DNA from: an uncultured Caryophanales bacterium
GTDB lineage: Bacteria; Bacillota_I; Bacilli_A; RF39; UBA660
Direction of reading: 5' to 3'
Assembly: GCA_905206805.1 (NCBI GenBank)
Contig: CAJLIR010000006.1
Coordinates: 9,589 to 73,588 of the forward strand
DNA length: 64,000 nucleotides
Made by a program: the position numbers and the translations under genes. Shown one piece after another: positions 37,961 through 46,849 of this stretch (positions are counted from its first letter, which is position 1; each line of letters opens with the position of its first letter). The notes under the pieces are model-generated. The model was not told the DNA's origin. It was given only the letters and a program-made list of their open reading frames with translations, and did no database searches.

Positions 37961-39651
37961 AAAATATATTAAATAAGAATATTAAATTATTTCTATTTTC
38001 TATTCTTTCTTTTTGTTTTCTTTTATTTCCATTTATAGCTAAAGCTGATGGAAGTGTGTCATCTGGCTTTAGTGGAAATGATAGTGTTTATGTCGGAAAT
38101 ACTATTGATGTAACTCTTTATGTAAATGAAAGTGGTAGTGCTTCAGGTATTATGGCAATACAAGGAAGTTTGTCGTATGATAGTAGTAAATTAACGCTTT
38201 TAAATTCAGTTTCATTAGCGCCATATCAAATTCAAATAAATGGTAATAGTATTGCCGGGATGGATACTAGTGGTTCCAGAACAATCAGAGGTTATTCAAA
38301 TATAATGAAATTTACATTTAAAGCAAATTCACTAGGAAGTGCTACAGTAAGTTTTAATGGAGCTAAATATATTGATGGCAACAATTCTTATATTAACGGT
38401 GGTGGATGTAGTAGAACAATAAATATTGTAAATCCTCCTAGTTCAAATAATAATTTAAGTAGTTTGACAGTTAGTAGTGGAAATATCAATTTTGATAAAA
38501 ATAATACTAACTATAATATAAGTGTTGATTCAAATGTAACAAGTATAAATATTGGTGCAACTGCAGAAGATGGGGGAGCTAGTGTATCAGGAACTGGAAC
38601 TAAAAATTTAGGATACGGTAATAATTCTTTTGGTATTACTGTAACAGCTCCAAGTGGTGCTACAAAAACATATACAGTAAATGTTAATCGTAAAGATGAT
38701 AGAAGTAGTAATAATAAACTTTCTAGTTTAAGTGTAAATGATGGTGAAATTAATCCTAGTTTTAATGCAGATAATGAGTCTTATGATGTATCAGTTCCAT
38801 TTAGTGTAGATAATTTAAGAATAAATGCTAAAGCACAAGATGGTAAATCAAGAATTGATATTTCTGATACTTCTTTAATTGCTGAGGAAACAAAGGATAT
38901 ATATATAACGGTAACAGCAGAAAATGGAGCTAAAAAAATCTATACAATTCATGCTACCCGTGGTAAAGATCCGAATAAAGTTCTTTCAACGAATAATTTT
39001 TTAGAAAGTTTAACTGTAAGTTCAGGTGTACTTAGTCCAATTTTTAATAAAGAACAGGATAAATATATCATTTATCTTCCTTATGAAGTTGATTCAATTG
39101 ATATAACAGGTATTGTAGAGGATAAAAGGTATGCAACTATAAAAAAAGATGGACCAGAAAAATTAAGTGTTGGAAATAATACTTATACTTTATCTGTAAC
39201 ATCAGAAGATAACTCAGTTAGAACATATACAATAATTGTATCAAGAGGAATAAGTATGACTGAGGAAACATTGAGTTCTAATATTTATTTAAAAAGTATT
39301 AAATTAAAAAAAGGTTCATTAAAAGAATCATTTGACAAAGAAATATTTGATTATACTTATACTGGTAGTGAAGTAGAAGCAATTCCTGAAGATGAAAATA
39401 GTACGGTGACGGTTATAAATCGTAATAATAAAATAATTATTATGGTAAAATCTCCTTCAGGAAGTATTGGTATTTATACATTAACTCCATATAAGTCAAA
39501 TTTAATTAATATTATTATTTATATAATTTTATCTTTAACAAATATAGTAGGTGGAGTAGGATTTTATATAATATATAAAAAAAATAAAAAGAACAATTCT
39601 AAAGTAAAAAAACAAGATAAAGAGAGAATAACAGTAGATAATAAAAACTAG
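37951..39651 (+). CDS. Membrane-anchored cohesin scaffold, short tail
   Basis: A 566-residue paralogue of the preceding protein. Signal peptide about 1-32; cohesin domain about 33-170 (VYVGNTIDVTLYVNES, GIMAIQGSLSYDSSKL, IMKFTFKANSLGSATV). Four cadherin-like modules, then a membrane helix (about 520-545) and a short lysine-rich cytoplasmic end. The gene begins inside the end of the previous one, so the two scaffolds are translationally coupled and made in similar amounts. A terminator follows, closing the operon. Different cohesins could select different dockerins; that is inference. Confidence 0.85.
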   Translation: MVVKNILNKNIKLFLFSILSFCFLLFPFIAKADGSVSSGFSGNDSVYVGNTIDVTLYVNESGSASGIMAIQGSLSYDSSKLTLLNSVSLAPYQIQINGNSIAGMDTSGSRTIRGYSNIMKFTFKANSLGSATVSFNGAKYIDGNNSYINGGGCSRTINIVNPPSSNNNLSSLTVSSGNINFDKNNTNYNISVDSNVTSINIGATAEDGGASVSGTGTKNLGYGNNSFGITVTAPSGATKTYTVNVNRKDDRSSNNKLSSLSVNDGEINPSFNADNESYDVSVPFSVDNLRINAKAQDGKSRIDISDTSLIAEETKDIYITVTAENGAKKIYTIHATRGKDPNKVLSTNNFLESLTVSSGVLSPIFNKEQDKYIIYLPYEVDSIDITGIVEDKRYATIKKDGPEKLSVGNNTYTLSVTSEDNSVRTYTIIVSRGISMTEETLSSNIYLKSIKLKKGSLKESFDKEIFDYTYTGSEVEAIPEDENSTVTVINRNNKIIIMVKSPSGSIGIYTLTPYKSNLINIIIYIILSLTNIVGGVGFYIIYKKNKKNNSKVKKQDKERITVDNKN

Positions 39652-39653
39652 TT

Positions 39654-39677
39654 AAAGTAGATTATTCTACTTTTTTC
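39654..39677 (+). terminator. Terminator of the cohesin operon
   Basis: Eight-base stem (39654-39661 with 39666-39673) running into a T-run. Confidence 0.8.
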
Positions 39678-39690
39678 TTTAATCAATAGA

Positions 39691-39720
39691 TTGATATATA
39701 TTTAAATGTTATGATACAAT
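39691..39720 (+). promoter_or_regulatory. Promoter of paralogue B
   Basis: TTGATA (39691-39696), 18-base spacer, TACAAT (39715-39720) with an upstream TG (extended -10). Confidence 0.6.
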
Positions 39721-39742
39721 GTAAGTGTGAGGTAAATAAAGT

Positions 39743-40189
39743 ATGGGTAGTGTTTTGAAAAAATTAGATAAAAAGGTTTATATTTTAATATTTGCTATTA
39801 TTTTAATATTGGTTATTGCCTTTTTTATAATAAAAAATATTAATAGAAAAGAAATAAGTGAAGAAGAAAGATTATCAAATTTATTAATAAAAATGAGTAG
39901 TGAATTTTATGAAAATTTTTATTATGATCAAATAGGCAGTACAGAAGAAGATAGAATTAATTTTGTAAAAAAATACGAAACTATTGGTATAAAGTTTAAT
40001 CTTGATAATTTATCAAGATATAATTTTGATGAAAATAATGAATTAATTAAAGAGTTTATTAATTCAAATACTAATCTAGAATGTAATAGAGTTAATACAA
40101 AAGCAATTATTTATCCAGTAGAACCATATTCAAAGAAATCATATAATATAAAAATAGAATTAGATTGTAGTCTTGATAATAATAAATAA
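39743..40189 (+). CDS. Small membrane-anchored protein flanking the cohesin-dockerin cluster (paralogue B)
   Basis: A 148-residue paralogue of the protein at 20343, with an N-terminal membrane helix (about 11-30) and the same outer domain: EFYENFYYD, KKYETIGIKFNLDNLSRY, then a Cys pair (NLECNRVNTKAIIYP, IELDCS). It immediately follows the cohesin operon terminator and has its own promoter. Having one copy before and one after the giant surface genes suggests either a functional tie or an old duplication that the cluster grew between. Family not recognised. Confidence 0.7.
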   Translation: MGSVLKKLDKKVYILIFAIILILVIAFFIIKNINRKEISEEERLSNLLIKMSSEFYENFYYDQIGSTEEDRINFVKKYETIGIKFNLDNLSRYNFDENNELIKEFINSNTNLECNRVNTKAIIYPVEPYSKKSYNIKIELDCSLDNNK

Positions 40190-40198
40190 TTATAATTT

Positions 40199-40226
40199 TT
40201 GACAAATATATTCATATATATACAAA
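40199..40226 (+). promoter_or_regulatory. Promoter of the truncated dacF copy
   Basis: TTGACA (40199-40204), 16-base spacer, TACAAA (40221-40226). The intact copy has TTTACA and TACAAT at the same place. Confidence 0.5.
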
Positions 40227-40614
40227 TTTTTCATAATTTTTAATAGAGGTGGATTATGAAAAAAATATTATGTATTATATTATGCTTTTGTATGTTTTTA
40301 CCATTTTCAATAAAGGCTGATGAAGTTGATTTAGCACCTAATGCAGGAAGTGCAGTTTTAATGGAATTTGAAACAGGTGAAATAATTTTTGAAAAAAATT
40401 CTCACGAGAAATTGCACCCAGCATCAATGACAAAAATTATGTCTATGTTAATAATTATGGAACATATTGATAAAGGTTTAATTGGTTGGGATGATGTAGT
40501 AACAGCAAGTGAGAATGCATCTGGTATGGGAGGCTCACAAATTTTACTTGAAACTGGCGAAAAAATGAAAGTTAGTGATTTATTTAAGGGAATTGCGGTT
40601 GCAAGCGGAAATGA
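40202..40614 (+). repeat. Direct repeat copy 1: promoter and 5' part of dacF
   Basis: 413 bases almost identical to 42384-42796 (offset 2182; one difference seen near 40226). It stops abruptly within the SGN motif of dacF. Confidence 0.92.
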
Positions 40615-40678
40615 TGTGGTGGTAGCCAAAAAGCAGTCGCTAGTTATAGGAGAAGAAATAATAATAGAACAACATTAA
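40256..40678 (+). pseudogene. 3'-truncated dacF copy fused to unrelated sequence
   Basis: The first 120 codons equal those of the intact dacF at 42438: signal peptide, SMTK nucleophile region, and SGN at 117-119. After GND the frame enters foreign sequence (VVVAKKQSLVIGEE) and stops at residue 140. The KTG motif and the C-terminal domain are missing, so it cannot be an active penicillin-binding protein. Promoter and ribosome site are intact, so it may still be transcribed. Confidence 0.88.
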
Positions 40679-40709
40679 GACCTTATATTTTAAAGTATTA
40701 CTATAATTT
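40592..40709 (+). repeat. Chimeric-junction repeat, copy 1
   Basis: About 118 bases, roughly 85 percent identical and ungapped, to 50879-50996 (offset 10287). It spans the end of the dacF fragment and the adjoining foreign sequence that encodes KKQSLV-GEE. Confidence 0.8.
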
Positions 40710-40753
40710 GTATATATAGGCAAATTATTTGACTTTTTTTTGGAGGTGGTAAA

Positions 40754-41479
40754 ATGTCAGTGTTTAAGATTGAAAAGACAAAAGATTATACCGTTATGTC
40801 AAATTATCATTTAAGAGATAAAAATTTAAGTTATAAAGCAAAAGGTTTATTGTCGTTTATGTTATCATTACCAGATGACTGGGATTATTCTTTAAATGGT
40901 TTATGTTCGATTAGCAAAGAAAGTAGGGATGGAATAAGATCCATACTTAGAGAGTTGCAAGAACATCATTATGTAGAAATAGAAAAAGTAAGAGGAGATA
41001 AAGGATATTTTGAATATAACTATTTAATATATGAAATGCCACATTGGATTTGTTTGGAAAATGAGAAAAATAATCCAGATATGGAAATTCCACACCTGGA
41101 TATTCCAAATGTGGAAAATACTACACAAATAAATACTAATAAACAAATAGAAAAAGATGATAAAACAAAAATATCATCTTTTTTTGTTGCAGAAGAACAC
41201 AATCTATTAACATTGGAGTTAATAGATAGAGGTTACTTAACTGAAAATGATATGCAAATTTTTTATTATGATAATTTATTTGAACAATTATTAAAGGGAG
41301 AAAATTCATATAAAGACTTAATTCAAATAATACACTATATAGTTCCAAGAGTGATTAATCGAAATTTTAAAGATGAAGATGGGAATGTTATTGTTAATAA
41401 ATTTGGATATTTCAAAAATGCTATTATAGATAATATAAATAAGTTAAATAAAAGAAATGAAAGCTTATGGGAATTATAA
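40754..41479 (+). CDS. Mobile-element helix-turn-helix / replication-initiator-like protein
   Basis: A 241-residue protein opening with MSVFKIEKTKDYTVMSNYHL and LSYKAKGLLSFMLSLPDDWDYS. This is the hallmark start of a widespread family of winged-HTH (HTH_36-type) proteins carried by Firmicute conjugative and integrated elements, often beside replication or transfer genes and sometimes called replication initiator or DnaD-like. The C-terminal part (about 150-235) resembles a DnaD-like helical domain. It has a strong GGAGGTGG site. No relaxase, integrase or transfer gene is near, so this is a remnant of an element, placed between the two dacF copies. Confidence 0.75.
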   Translation: MSVFKIEKTKDYTVMSNYHLRDKNLSYKAKGLLSFMLSLPDDWDYSLNGLCSISKESRDGIRSILRELQEHHYVEIEKVRGDKGYFEYNYLIYEMPHWICLENEKNNPDMEIPHLDIPNVENTTQINTNKQIEKDDKTKISSFFVAEEHNLLTLELIDRGYLTENDMQIFYYDNLFEQLLKGENSYKDLIQIIHYIVPRVINRNFKDEDGNVIVNKFGYFKNAIIDNINKLNKRNESLWEL

Positions 41480-41562
41480 ACTTAAAGCAAATTTAGAAAA
41501 AGTTTATTATAAATTCATATTATATATGATATAATTATATTGAATTGTTATGGAGGATATAA

Positions 41563-42339
41563 ATGAAAAAAATTATTTTTGCAGTATGTTGTTTAATTAT
41601 TTTTATCATTTTAATTTTAAAAAATGTTTCATTTGGAATAACTGATTTTATTGACAAAAAAAATGACTTAATTATAAAAATTCCTAAAACATATATAAAT
41701 AAAATTGAGAATAAAGAAGGTGTAATTGTACTTAAAACAATTAAGAGTAAAAGAATTTTGAAGAATGATATGGATAAAATTATTGAAAGTTTAGAAAAAA
41801 AGATGTGTAATCAAAAAGATGTATATTATGATATAGCAAACAATATAAAAATAACTGGTTATGAAATTAAGTCAAAAAATTTAATCAATTATTTGTATAT
41901 TAATTATTCTAAAGAAGATTATGATGCATATAACTGTCAGAAAATAACATATCCAGAATTAATAAAGTATGTAGTACGTTCTCAGGCAAATAATCAATGC
42001 GTATTAGTTAATGGATATAAGTATAAAAATGAAGATGGAAATTTATATAATGTTTATCTTGATTGTATTGGTAGTATTTTAATACAAAATGGTGCAGGTT
42101 ATATGACTCATTTACAATCTTTACTTTATTCTAATTTAATTGATATGAATGATATTTTAAATTTTTTTGAATATCAGTTTGAGATAAATAATGGTACTAA
42201 AGAAACAATAGATAATAATGGTACCGTTTTATATAAAACAAATTATTTTTCATTACTTAAATGTAATACACTTGATGGTAATAAGGATATATATATGGGT
42301 AATGAAAATTTTGTTTATAAAAGTGATTATTGTAAATAG
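41563..42339 (+). CDS. Secreted or membrane-anchored protein, unknown function
   Basis: A 258-residue protein with an N-terminal hydrophobic segment (about 4-22) and no lipobox, followed by a charged, beta-rich outer region. Several cysteines (for example MCNQKD, AYNCQK, NQCVLV, YLDCIG, LLKCNT, DYCK) could form disulphides. I do not recognise the family. It has a GGAGG site and lies between the mobile-element gene and intact dacF, inside the segment bounded by the dacF duplication, so it may have come with that segment. Confidence 0.6.
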   Translation: MKKIIFAVCCLIIFIILILKNVSFGITDFIDKKNDLIIKIPKTYINKIENKEGVIVLKTIKSKRILKNDMDKIIESLEKKMCNQKDVYYDIANNIKITGYEIKSKNLINYLYINYSKEDYDAYNCQKITYPELIKYVVRSQANNQCVLVNGYKYKNEDGNLYNVYLDCIGSILIQNGAGYMTHLQSLLYSNLIDMNDILNFFEYQFEINNGTKETIDNNGTVLYKTNYFSLLKCNTLDGNKDIYMGNENFVYKSDYCK

Positions 42340-42380
42340 TTTTATATTAATGTATCAGATGAAATAAAAAATTCTATAAA

Positions 42381-42408
42381 TTTACAAATATATTCATATA
42401 TATACAAT
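42381..42408 (+). promoter_or_regulatory. Promoter of intact dacF
   Basis: TTTACA (42381-42386), 16-base spacer, TACAAT (42403-42408). The match with copy 1 begins inside this promoter. Confidence 0.55.
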
Positions 42409-42796
42409 TTTTTCATAATTTTTAATAGAGGTGGATTATGAAAAAAATATTATGTATTATATTATGCTTTTGTATGTTTTTACCATTTTCAATAAAGGCT
42501 GATGAAGTTGATTTAGCACCTAATGCAGGAAGTGCAGTTTTAATGGAATTTGAAACAGGTGAAATAATTTTTGAAAAAAATTCTCACGAGAAATTGCACC
42601 CAGCATCAATGACAAAAATTATGTCTATGTTAATAATTATGGAACATATTGATAAAGGTTTAATTGGTTGGGATGATGTAGTAACAGCAAGTGAGAATGC
42701 ATCTGGTATGGGAGGCTCACAAATTTTACTTGAAACTGGCGAAAAAATGAAAGTTAGTGATTTATTTAAGGGAATTGCGGTTGCAAGCGGAAATGA
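42384..42796 (+). repeat. Direct repeat copy 2: promoter and 5' part of intact dacF
   Basis: Partner of 40202-40614, same orientation. Near identity over coding and non-coding bases implies a recent duplication rather than an old paralogue. Confidence 0.92.
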
Positions 42797-43592
42797 CGCT
42801 GTTGTAGCGATGTCGGAGTATATAGCAGGTACTGAAGAAGCATTTGTTAAAATGATGAATGAAAAAGTTAAAGAACTAGGTTTAAACGATACAAACTTTA
42901 AAAATGTACACGGATTAGATGATGCTAATCACTATTCGAGTGCTTATGATATGGCTATGATGGCTAGAGAATTAATAAAACATAAAACTGTTTTAAAATA
43001 TACATCTATTTATGAAGATTATTTAAGAAAAGGAACTGATAAAGAATTTTGGCTTGTTAATACAAATAAATTAGTAAGATTTTATGATGGAGCGGATGGA
43101 CTTAAAACAGGATATACAAAAGAGGCTGGATATTGTCTTACTGCAACAGCAACAAAAAATAATATGCGACTTATTGCAGTAGCAATGAATGAACCAGATA
43201 GTAAAACAAGAAATGCAGAAGTAACATCTATGCTCGATTATGGATTTGCTCAATATTCAACAGAAACTTTATTATCTACTGAAAGTGTTTTAGATAAAGC
43301 TTTAGTTGATAAAGGCAAAAAAGAATATGTAGAAATAATACCAACAGAAAATATTACTTTCTTAAATAAAAAAACAGAAGAAAAAAAGAATGCCTCATAC
43401 GAAATTAAGTTAAATAAATTATCTGCACCATTAAAAAAAGGTGATGTAGTAGGGACATTAATTGTAAAATTTGATGATAATAATCAAAAGTGTGTAGATA
43501 TAACAATAAAAGAAGATGTAGACAAATGCAATATTTTTGAATTATTTATTAGATATTTATGTGATGTATTAAGTGGGAATATAAAATTCTAA
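42438..43592 (+). CDS. dacF: Serine-type D-Ala-D-Ala carboxypeptidase (PBP5/DacF type)
   Basis: A low-molecular-mass penicillin-binding protein that trims the terminal D-Ala from peptidoglycan stem peptides outside the membrane. The 384-residue protein has a signal peptide (about 1-21, ending IKA), the nucleophile motif SMTK (57-60), SGN (117-119) and KTG (223-225), followed by the C-terminal beta domain (from about 280). It ends in a weakly hydrophobic LFIRYLCDVL segment that could act as the amphipathic membrane anchor. In spore formers DacF/DacB-type enzymes set cortex cross-linking; which role applies here is not shown. A GAGGTGG site and a terminator frame the gene. Confidence 0.92.
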   Translation: MKKILCIILCFCMFLPFSIKADEVDLAPNAGSAVLMEFETGEIIFEKNSHEKLHPASMTKIMSMLIIMEHIDKGLIGWDDVVTASENASGMGGSQILLETGEKMKVSDLFKGIAVASGNDAVVAMSEYIAGTEEAFVKMMNEKVKELGLNDTNFKNVHGLDDANHYSSAYDMAMMARELIKHKTVLKYTSIYEDYLRKGTDKEFWLVNTNKLVRFYDGADGLKTGYTKEAGYCLTATATKNNMRLIAVAMNEPDSKTRNAEVTSMLDYGFAQYSTETLLSTESVLDKALVDKGKKEYVEIIPTENITFLNKKTEEKKNASYEIKLNKLSAPLKKGDVVGTLIVKFDDNNQKCVDITIKEDVDKCNIFELFIRYLCDVLSGNIKF

Positions 43593-43620
43593 GGATTATC
43601 ACAATTGGTAATTCTTTTTT
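43591..43620 (+). terminator. Terminator of dacF
   Basis: Stem 43591-43600 with 43607-43616, containing two G-T pairs, overlaps the stop codon and ends in T. It resembles the repeated terminators at 49047, 50371 and 51911. Confidence 0.65.
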
Positions 43621-43672
43621 ATTATTAAAATTTTATAAATTTCACCCAATAGTTAATTCTATTTTATAAATG

Positions 43673-43681
43673 CATAATATA
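43673..43681 (+). promoter_or_regulatory. Candidate sigma-K -10 upstream of the collagen-like gene
   Basis: CATAATATA fits CATANNNTA and lies 17 bases before the start codon, close for a promoter. No clear -35 AC at proper spacing, so support is weak. Confidence 0.3.
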
Positions 43682-43698
43682 AGATAGGAGGGTAAAAT

Positions 43699-44826
43699 AT
43701 GTATAATAATTGTAACTGTAATGATGATTATGAAAGAATAAAAAAACGTATAGATGAGGAAAGCAAAAAATATAAACAATGTTATATACAAGGTCCACCT
43801 GGACCAAAAGGAGAACAGGGAATTAAAGGAGATCCAGGTCCAGCTACTATCAGAGTAGGTAGTACAGAAACTGTAGAATCTAGTGAACCCGCTTTAGTAA
43901 TAAATACTGGTACGAAAGAAGACGTAATTTTAGATTTTAAAATACCAAAAGGTGATAAAGGAGATAAAGGAGAACAAGGTATTCAAGGAATGCAGGGACC
44001 AAAAGGAGAACAGGGGGATAAAGGTGATATTGGTTTAAAAGGTGATAAGGGTGAAAAGGGAGAACCAGGACCAACTACTATCAGAGTAGGTAGTACGGAA
44101 ACAGTGGAATCTGGTGAATCCGCTTTAGTAATAAATGCTGGTACAAAAGATGACATAATTTTAAATTTTAAAATACCAAAAGGTGATAAAGGAGATAAGG
44201 GAGATTCAGGTCCTAGAGGACTTCCTGGAGAAATAGGCAGAACTGAACATATAGCAATAGACGAAACTGAAACTCTTGAACCAGGTGAACCTGCTCAAGT
44301 TATGGATACTTTTGAAAATTGGGTTCATCACTTATCATTTCTTATACCAAAAGGAGAAAAAGGTGATTTAGGTCCTGTAGGACCTCAGGGACCTACGGGG
44401 CAATCATTTGTATCTTCGTATGGAATTAGATATTCAATGACTGATACTCAGCTCAATTTACCACAGGCAACTGATACTGTAATTCCTTTACCAGAAAAGG
44501 GCATTTCATTTTTTACAGAGTATCCTGATGATAATTCAATCAAGATAAAAGAAAGTGGAGTTTATTTGGTATCATATTTATTATGTGCTGCAACTAATGA
44601 AGAATGTTCTATAACAATGTCGGTTAGAGCAAATGATATACTTCAACCTGCAACAAGTGCTACTAGTGAGTTTCAAGCACAGTTGATAAATAATATAAGT
44701 GGGTCAACAATTATATCATTACAAACAAATGATCTTATAACACTGAATGTAAAATCTTCTAAGAATGTTAACATGAAGTTTAATGGTAGTACTAATGCAA
44801 TGTTGAGTATTATTAAAATTCATTAA
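43699..44826 (+). CDS. Collagen-like BclA-type spore surface protein 1
   Basis: A 375-residue protein without signal peptide. The N-terminal leader (NCNCNDDYERIKKRIDEESK) is followed by three blocks of G-x-y triplets (starting at about 34, 96 and 162, with GPPGPKGEQGIKG-like text), separated by IPKG modules of the type TIRVGSTETVES...ILDFKIPKG. The C-terminal 135 residues form a TNF/C1q-like jelly-roll, as in BclA, ending MLSIIKIH. Such proteins trimerise and form the hair-like nap of exosporium or spore crust, often glycosylated on the triplets. The leader is almost the same as in the 47826 protein, suggesting a shared attachment signal. Confidence 0.85.
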   Translation: MYNNCNCNDDYERIKKRIDEESKKYKQCYIQGPPGPKGEQGIKGDPGPATIRVGSTETVESSEPALVINTGTKEDVILDFKIPKGDKGDKGEQGIQGMQGPKGEQGDKGDIGLKGDKGEKGEPGPTTIRVGSTETVESGESALVINAGTKDDIILNFKIPKGDKGDKGDSGPRGLPGEIGRTEHIAIDETETLEPGEPAQVMDTFENWVHHLSFLIPKGEKGDLGPVGPQGPTGQSFVSSYGIRYSMTDTQLNLPQATDTVIPLPEKGISFFTEYPDDNSIKIKESGVYLVSYLLCAATNEECSITMSVRANDILQPATSATSEFQAQLINNISGSTIISLQTNDLITLNVKSSKNVNMKFNGSTNAMLSIIKIH

Positions 44827-44834
44827 TAAATTTT

Positions 44835-44863
44835 AATCAAGTAATTGTTACTTGATTTTTTTT
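44835..44863 (+). terminator. Terminator after collagen-like gene 1
   Basis: Ten-base perfect stem (44835-44844 with 44848-44857) followed by a long T-run. Confidence 0.85.
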
Positions 44864-44926
44864 GTTATATATTAATTAAGTCCTTTTTTATGTATTTAAT
44901 ATATTATAATAAAGGAAAGTGAAAAT

Positions 44927-46786
44927 ATGAAAATAATAGATAATAAAACAGTAGTTGTAACCAATAGTGAAGAATTAAAAACTGCTTTAAGTGGAGATAA
45001 TGAATATGTTTATATTTATTTTGGTAATGATATAACACTTGAAAGTGGTTTTGTAATTAATTCTAATAAAGAAAAAGTAATTATAGATGGAACATACCAA
45101 AATCATAAATATACATATTATAATTATTTATCAGAAAATAATGATGTTATAATAGCAAATTCTGATAATAAAGTAATAACAGTAAAAAATTTAGTTATAA
45201 AATCTTCACATACTCTAGGTGTTATTTATGTTTCTGATAATGAAATTTATGAAAATGTTAAAGTTGTATATAGTAATATTCAATTTAATGGTATAAAGTT
45301 ATCAAATAATTTATATGGTACTACTAAGATTTTAGACAGTAGCATAACTATAGAAGATATAAATAATATCAAAGCTCAAAGTGTATGTGATTGCAATAAA
45401 ATTGAAATAGGTGGTCAGACTACTTTTGATACTCCTAACACTGCCTTTTTATATCAACATACTATAGAACCATCTAAGTTTACTATACTTACAAATAGTA
45501 AGGTAAATTTAAATACATTGAATGCTTTTTTCAATGGTACACCAAGATTAGATTTTAAAATATTACATAATTCGGAATTTAATTTGACTACTGGTAATGG
45601 ATTTGCACAAACAATTAATAATGGTTGCAAAAACGTTTTAATAGATGAATATTCTACATTTAATTTTATTGAAAATAATCATCAAAGAATACCAATGTGG
45701 AATGTATATGGTGATTTTATTGTTAATAATTATGCTAGTTTATTCATAATAAATAGTTTTGATTCTACTCCTGCAGATAATTATAATATATATTTTAAGG
45801 GTACTAATCAAAATTTAGTTTTAAATAATCCTAAGAGTATCATTATTTATACAAAAAATGCAAATATTCTATATACTGAAAATCCAGTAAATTTTTCATT
45901 TGAATTCAATAGATTAAATATGTGGATTAATTCTAAGAATATTACAACAGCTGGTAGTATTGATAATTTACCTGATTATTCTTGGTATAAAGTTGATACA
46001 CTATCACAAGTTAAAGGTGTATTTTATAAAACTACAACAACAATAACAGAAACAAATTATACTGAACAAGAAAAAAATAAATTACCTGATTTATCTAATT
46101 TTATCTTTCAAAATAGAAAACAATTTTCAATTGGAATGATAAAAAATAATATTCATCCAATTGACAGTAATTCTACTAAAATATCAGGACATACAATGCC
46201 ACATACTGATGTTTTAATCTCTTATGATAGTATATATGAAATAGTAACTTCGGATGTTGATGGATTATTTGAATATATTTTGTTAGACGATATTCAGGAT
46301 GGAACTAATATAACAATTGTTTTTTGTAAACCAACAAGTTTTGTTTATGATACTAGGTTAATTGTAACACCATTTGAAGGAGAAATTACACTTTTAAATT
46401 CAACTGAAGTAGTGACATTTGATAAAATTCCAATATCAACTAATCCTATTATTTTAGGAAAGAAAAAAAATACTACAATTACAGTTATTGATAGTAGAAA
46501 AAATGGTACGGAATTTAATTTATATCTTAATTATGTAAATCCTATGATGACAATAGATGGAAAAGTATTAATTGATTCTTTAATATTTAAAAAATTTGAT
46601 GACGAAATAATTACGTTAAGAAATGAACCTAAATTAATTTATCAAGGAAAAAAAACAAATAATCAAGTAAACATAGAAAATATTACATTTTCAACTGATA
46701 AAGGTTTATTATTAAGATTAGACGATGATAAGTATAATTTAAAAGATGAATTTGTAACTAAATTTATATGGACAATAGAATTATAA
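44927..46786 (+). CDS. Right-handed beta-helix protein with Ig-like C-terminus, probable spore surface
   Basis: The 619-residue protein has no signal peptide. Residues about 5-350 show repeated short strands with N/D turns (ITLESGFVINSNKEKVIIDG, then VKNLVIKSS, VVYSNIQFNGIKLSNN), typical of pectate-lyase-like parallel beta-helices. Residues about 410-500 resemble a bacterial Ig module (KISGHTMPHTDVLISYD, SDVDGLFEYIL). The rest is beta-rich. No catalytic residues can be named, so a structural role or phage-tail-like binding is as likely as enzymatic action. Lying between two collagen-like spore proteins and lacking an export signal, it fits mother-cell assembly on the spore surface. Confidence 0.65.
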   Translation: MKIIDNKTVVVTNSEELKTALSGDNEYVYIYFGNDITLESGFVINSNKEKVIIDGTYQNHKYTYYNYLSENNDVIIANSDNKVITVKNLVIKSSHTLGVIYVSDNEIYENVKVVYSNIQFNGIKLSNNLYGTTKILDSSITIEDINNIKAQSVCDCNKIEIGGQTTFDTPNTAFLYQHTIEPSKFTILTNSKVNLNTLNAFFNGTPRLDFKILHNSEFNLTTGNGFAQTINNGCKNVLIDEYSTFNFIENNHQRIPMWNVYGDFIVNNYASLFIINSFDSTPADNYNIYFKGTNQNLVLNNPKSIIIYTKNANILYTENPVNFSFEFNRLNMWINSKNITTAGSIDNLPDYSWYKVDTLSQVKGVFYKTTTTITETNYTEQEKNKLPDLSNFIFQNRKQFSIGMIKNNIHPIDSNSTKISGHTMPHTDVLISYDSIYEIVTSDVDGLFEYILLDDIQDGTNITIVFCKPTSFVYDTRLIVTPFEGEITLLNSTEVVTFDKIPISTNPIILGKKKNTTITVIDSRKNGTEFNLYLNYVNPMMTIDGKVLIDSLIFKKFDDEIITLRNEPKLIYQGKKTNNQVNIENITFSTDKGLLLRLDDDKYNLKDEFVTKFIWTIEL

Positions 46787-46849
46787 AAACTGCATATATT
46801 TTTAATATATTAAATTTATACATATAAATATATCATAATGAGGTGATTT

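Noticed and set aside
20838..39651. Whole cluster considered as a cellulosome
   Set aside because: No glycoside hydrolase, esterase or carbohydrate-binding module is recognisable; only adhesin-type domains occur with the cohesins and dockerins.
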